A stretch of DNA of 64,000 nucleotides from Juglans regia (Eukaryota > Streptophyta > Magnoliopsida > Fagales > Juglandaceae). Each line of letters starts with the position of its first letter. Within the stretch, counting starts at the first letter, position 1. Under the pieces are notes generated by a model that saw nothing but the letters and a program-made list of their open reading frames with translations, was not told where the DNA came from and made no database searches. The translations under genes were made by a program, and so were the position numbers. Of this stretch, positions 61,101 to 64,000 are shown piece by piece. The DNA is taken from NCBI RefSeq assembly GCF_001411555.2, contig NC_049901.1, positions 7,078,681-7,142,680 of the forward strand, read 5' to 3'.

Positions 61101-61147
61101 TTCAGCAGCGGTGTTGGGGCATGCGAAGAAGCTTCAATGGCAGCCAT
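58142..61147 (-). CDS. RGP: Reversibly glycosylated polypeptide / UDP-arabinopyranose mutase
   Basis: Four exons, 60815-61147, 58908-59158, 58655-58823 and 58142-58477: 1,089 bp, 362 aa, the normal length for RGPs. It interconverts UDP-arabinopyranose and UDP-arabinofuranose at the cytosolic face of the Golgi for cell-wall polysaccharides and is self-glycosylated at an arginine. Seen: [20 protein letters not shown] near the N-terminus; the acidic DDD motif at about 107-109 (TIDDDCF) for nucleotide-sugar/metal binding; [17 protein letters not shown]; and [18 protein letters not shown]. Exon 4 begins with a GTG valine codon after the acceptor. Intron 1 is 1.66 kb. From memory RGP1 and RGP2 lie close to SEP2 and SEP1 in Arabidopsis; which class-1 member this is cannot be decided. 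Confidence 0.95.
59818..59935 (-). mobile_element. LINE 3'-end remnant in RGP intron 1
   Basis: On the minus strand this reads as a tail ending TGATTACCTATCAAAAAAAA. That is the form of many plant LINE/SINE 3' ends with a poly(A) tail. The upstream boundary is not clear and no protein is encoded. Confidence 0.4.
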
Positions 61148-62426
61148 AGCAGAGAGACAAAGAAGAAGAGGAAAGTGAGTAAAGGTGGGTTTGAAAGATG
61201 TAGGAGGGAGAGTTTGTGAGGGAATATAAGTGCAGGAGTACGTGGTGGCACGTGCGAATCCGGGGAGATCGGCACGAGTAAAGGGTTAACGGAGAGACGT
61301 GTATGAATTTTTAAGGTTTCAGGACTTTTTCAAAGGCTGCCGGTGCTTGTGCAAAGACCCAAAGACGATAGAGAGAGAGAGAGAGAGAGAGAGAGTGAGA
61401 GAGAGAGGCTGTCTGAATTCTAAGCAGAAGTTGATGTTCCCAACTTTCCAAGCACCATTTTTTACCATTTCTTTGAATATCTTTGAATCCGGTTTCGGCA
61501 GTTTTATGAAATAAAATAATTTTAAATAAAAATTAAATAAAATATTATATTTAAAAAATTAAATTATTTATTATATTTTGAGTCGGGCTATTTTACTGTC
61601 TAGAGAAGTCCGCTAAATGTGACTGCTAGTTCAAACATTTGTTTTTATTTGTTTTTCATTTTTTTAACATATTTAAATATTTAAAAAAACACTAAAAATC
61701 ATATTCTTAATCATTAAGTAAAAAAAATTAAATAAGTGGTCAAAACGAATAAGCAAAGTGAGGGGCAAATTAACATTTTCCTTGTATTTTATGTAGAAAT
61801 TTATTAAAATTGTAATGATAAAATGAGATAAGTTGAGATAATTTTGATATCCAGCTTAATTCATATCCAATGGTTATTAAATGTTACATCATATTTTAAA
61901 GGATAACAGTTTTTCAGAATTTATTTTCATTCCTTTAGAGATAATATCATCCTTAATTTGATTATTATTTTTTTATTAAGTAACTTAAATTTTATAATTA
62001 TGATTTTCATTCCATTTTTGCTTACACTCTCTCCTTTCTTAGTTTTATTAGTGTGTATTGAACATTTAAAACCTCCCTCATTAAGAACATTCTTCAATAT
62101 GTCAAACAAAGATTTTGGTAATATATTTCAACTACGAAATGAATTTCCCGGAAAAGAGTTTTAAGAAAAAGTTCAAAAGGTCACCAACCTATCGGTCCAA
62201 TATGGGTACATGCAAGTCAAAATGACCAGATCCCCTAAAATTATTACTTCATTTTATGTCATTGCATCATAACATGACTTGCAAATTTCCACTCAAATTA
62301 TTTTTGCTAAAAAGGTCAAGTTGTATCTACTCAATTTCAATAAGATTATTTTCCGAAAATTCTAGGGCTCAAGTGATGAGGTAGACCTATTTCAAAGAAT
62401 TTATTAACTACCCTTTAATGAATTAA
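61148..62426. other. RGP upstream region and gene-free interval
   Basis: The first 100-200 bp are the RGP promoter and leader (minus strand). A GA microsatellite lies at about 61370-61396. A MITE family B copy (61503-61857) is split by another insert. The remainder is AT-rich. Confidence 0.45.
61503..61857. repeat. MITE family B copy interrupted by a second repeat
   Basis: 61503-61580 and 61785-61857 together follow the order of family B (ATTATTTATTATATTTTG, then TTTTATGTAGAAATTT and AAAATGAGATAAG). The intervening block at about 61581-61784 resembles 55080-55250. The possible target duplication (TATTTTG/TATTTTATG) is unclear. Confidence 0.45.
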
Positions 62427-63055
62427 AGGTTAATTACACTTTACTTCCTCAAACTTTCGCTCAATTTATAATGTATTTACGAAAATAATAATTACATCAA
62501 AGTGAACTCTCAAATTTTTAAAACTTTTCAATCCACCCATTTCGTCTACCAGCAATATCAAATCTAACGAAAATTCACTGTAAAGATATAATTTTTATCT
62601 AATTTATTATTATTGACCATATAAAATATAAAATAATATATACTATCAATTAATAATAAATCATTAATCATTAACTATATGTAAAATTATTTTATACTTA
62701 AGTTACAAGCAAGTATGAATAATCCATGTACACAATAAAATTATTTGATATTCAATAATCATATATAAATTAATAAAAAAATTATTTAATGATTTATTAT
62801 TAATTGATAGCATATATTATTTGATATTTTATATGGTCAATGATAATAAATTATATGAGAATTATATTTTTGTAGTGAATGTTATGTGCATGAACAGTAC
62901 ATACAATGAATTTCTATTAGATTTAATGCTGCTGATAGACAGAATGAGAGATTGCAAAATTTTAAAAGTTAGAGTTTATTCTGATATAATTATTAATTTC
63001 AAAGATATACTGTAAATTGAGTAAAAATTTGAATGGATAAAAGTATAATTAACCC
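62427..63055. mobile_element. Mutator-like foldback element (629 bp)
   Basis: The two halves are imperfect reverse complements over most of their length. The left end is AGGTTAATTACACTTTA; the right end, read in reverse complement, is GGGTTAATTATACTTTT. It is flanked by a perfect 9-bp direct repeat, ATGAATTAA, at 62418-62426 and 63056-63064. Very long inverted repeats with a 9-bp duplication point to the Mutator superfamily. No transposase is encoded. Confidence 0.8.
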
Positions 63056-63064
63056 ATGAATTAA

Positions 63065-64000
63065 CTTTCTCATTGACAAGCATCGGATTAAAAAAGAGAG
63101 ATTAAAATAGTTTACTTCCTTCCTTGTACATTCATCCAAACTACTTTGATCACATCATAAAGCTGGAAGGGAAAAAGGTTGGCAGATTGATAGTTTATGT
63201 TCAGTCTTTAATCATAGAAACATGGTTCTTTTGAAACTTTTAATGCTGAAAAAGAAAGCTCGAGGGATTAGGAAGTTACACGTGTATAACACTTTTTTAC
63301 CTGCGTGGAATGGGGAGATGTACCCAACCCCCAATTTAATACTTTTTTTTAGAATAGGTGAATTTAATTATACAATTTATTAATCAAACGCAAATGACGC
63401 CGAGAGTTGTCTGTCGTTTATTAAGAATTGGGTTGAATGTTCCAAAGTTGAGAGTCGTGGAAATGGCAATTGAAATATTCATAAAGGAGAGTTATGAGGG
63501 CTGTAGACTTTATAAATAATGCATTGAGGATTGTGCCTAATTATATGGATTGACCAACCCAAACATTGTGCACTCACGACGTGGGGCCACTAACTGCCTA
63601 ACACTTTATCCACCATCTTCCACGTACTTACTTATATCAGACATTGTGCGTGACACGTCTGACCTTGTTTTCTTAGAATATGGAAACATTACATTGTGGT
63701 CTACATTCTCATTCTCACCATTCTTTGGTGAAGTTCACGTTGCCCCATTCGTTTAAATCAAGAATTATTCTATTATTATATCCTTTCCATAATTTAAATA
63801 ATAAAATTTATGTTTAAATTAGAGAATATTGTCTTAGAAGGTGACTCTCAGTTTGTAATACCAATGGAGCATATTGGCAGTTGTCATATTTTTCAAATTT
63901 TTAATCTCTAAAAAATCAGTCACCTTAATTTTAGGAATCTGTCTAATTTGTATAATTATTCTACTTACCTTTTATACATGTTTTTATATTTAGTTTCCTG
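63065..64000. other. Gene-free right end of the window
   Basis: AT-rich. A 68-codon open frame near 63550-63756 has no recognisable domain or splice context and I do not call it a gene. A gene starting beyond the edge cannot be excluded. Confidence 0.4.

Noticed and set aside
63550..63756. 68-codon open frame near the right edge
   Set aside because: No recognisable residues, no splice context and no start context; most likely chance.

Overview
The window is nuclear DNA from a flowering plant. It has introns with GT/AG borders, an E-class floral MADS-box gene, R2R3-MYB genes, a GRAS gene, an AT-rich background, and many plant MITEs, Ty1/copia and L1-type elements. The repeat mix suggests a woody eudicot, perhaps Fagales (walnut family). 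That placement is an inference from general familiarity with such repeats, not something proven here.

Layout, left to right. 1-7351 has no gene, only MITEs, two hAT-type nonautonomous elements with 8-bp target duplications, and microsatellites. 7352-16431 (minus) is a complete eight-exon SEPALLATA1/2-type MADS-box gene with a 5.15-kb first intron. 21104-24813 (minus) is a two-exon DnaJ-type cysteine-rich zinc-finger gene whose 3.3-kb intron holds a copia fragment and a SINE-like insert; a tRNA-Ile(AAT) gene starts 31 bp beyond its start codon on the other strand. 25799-26982 and 34476-35503 (both minus) are two tandemly related R2R3-MYB genes. Between them lies a deleted Ty1/copia element (29971-33173), itself interrupted by a 594-bp hAT element carrying an almost perfect 83-bp foldback. 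39186-44535 is a nearly intact L1-type LINE. 45226-46497 is an intronless GRAS gene, 47870-53212 a twelve-exon TRM1 tRNA methyltransferase, and 54660-54731 a tRNA-Asp(GTC). 55243-57520 is a patchwork of gene fragments, including the 5' end of an ACR4/CRINKLY4-type receptor kinase and a NAM-associated-domain-like coding piece. 58142-61147 (minus) is a four-exon reversibly glycosylated polypeptide / UDP-arabinopyranose mutase gene. The rest, to 64000, is gene-free and contains a Mutator-like foldback element with a perfect 9-bp target duplication.

The genes do not form a pathway: floral organ identity (SEP), transcription (MYB, GRAS), tRNA modification (TRM1) and cell-wall arabinose supply (RGP) are separate functions. 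From memory, however, SEP, TRM1 and RGP are also close neighbours in two duplicated Arabidopsis regions (SEP2-TRM1-RGP1 on chromosome 3, SEP1-TRM1-RGP2 on chromosome 5). The window therefore looks like an ancestral block expanded by transposons and by locally inserted or duplicated genes.

All exon boundaries were worked out by hand from splice consensus, reading phase and family similarity. No alignment, transcript or database search was available.
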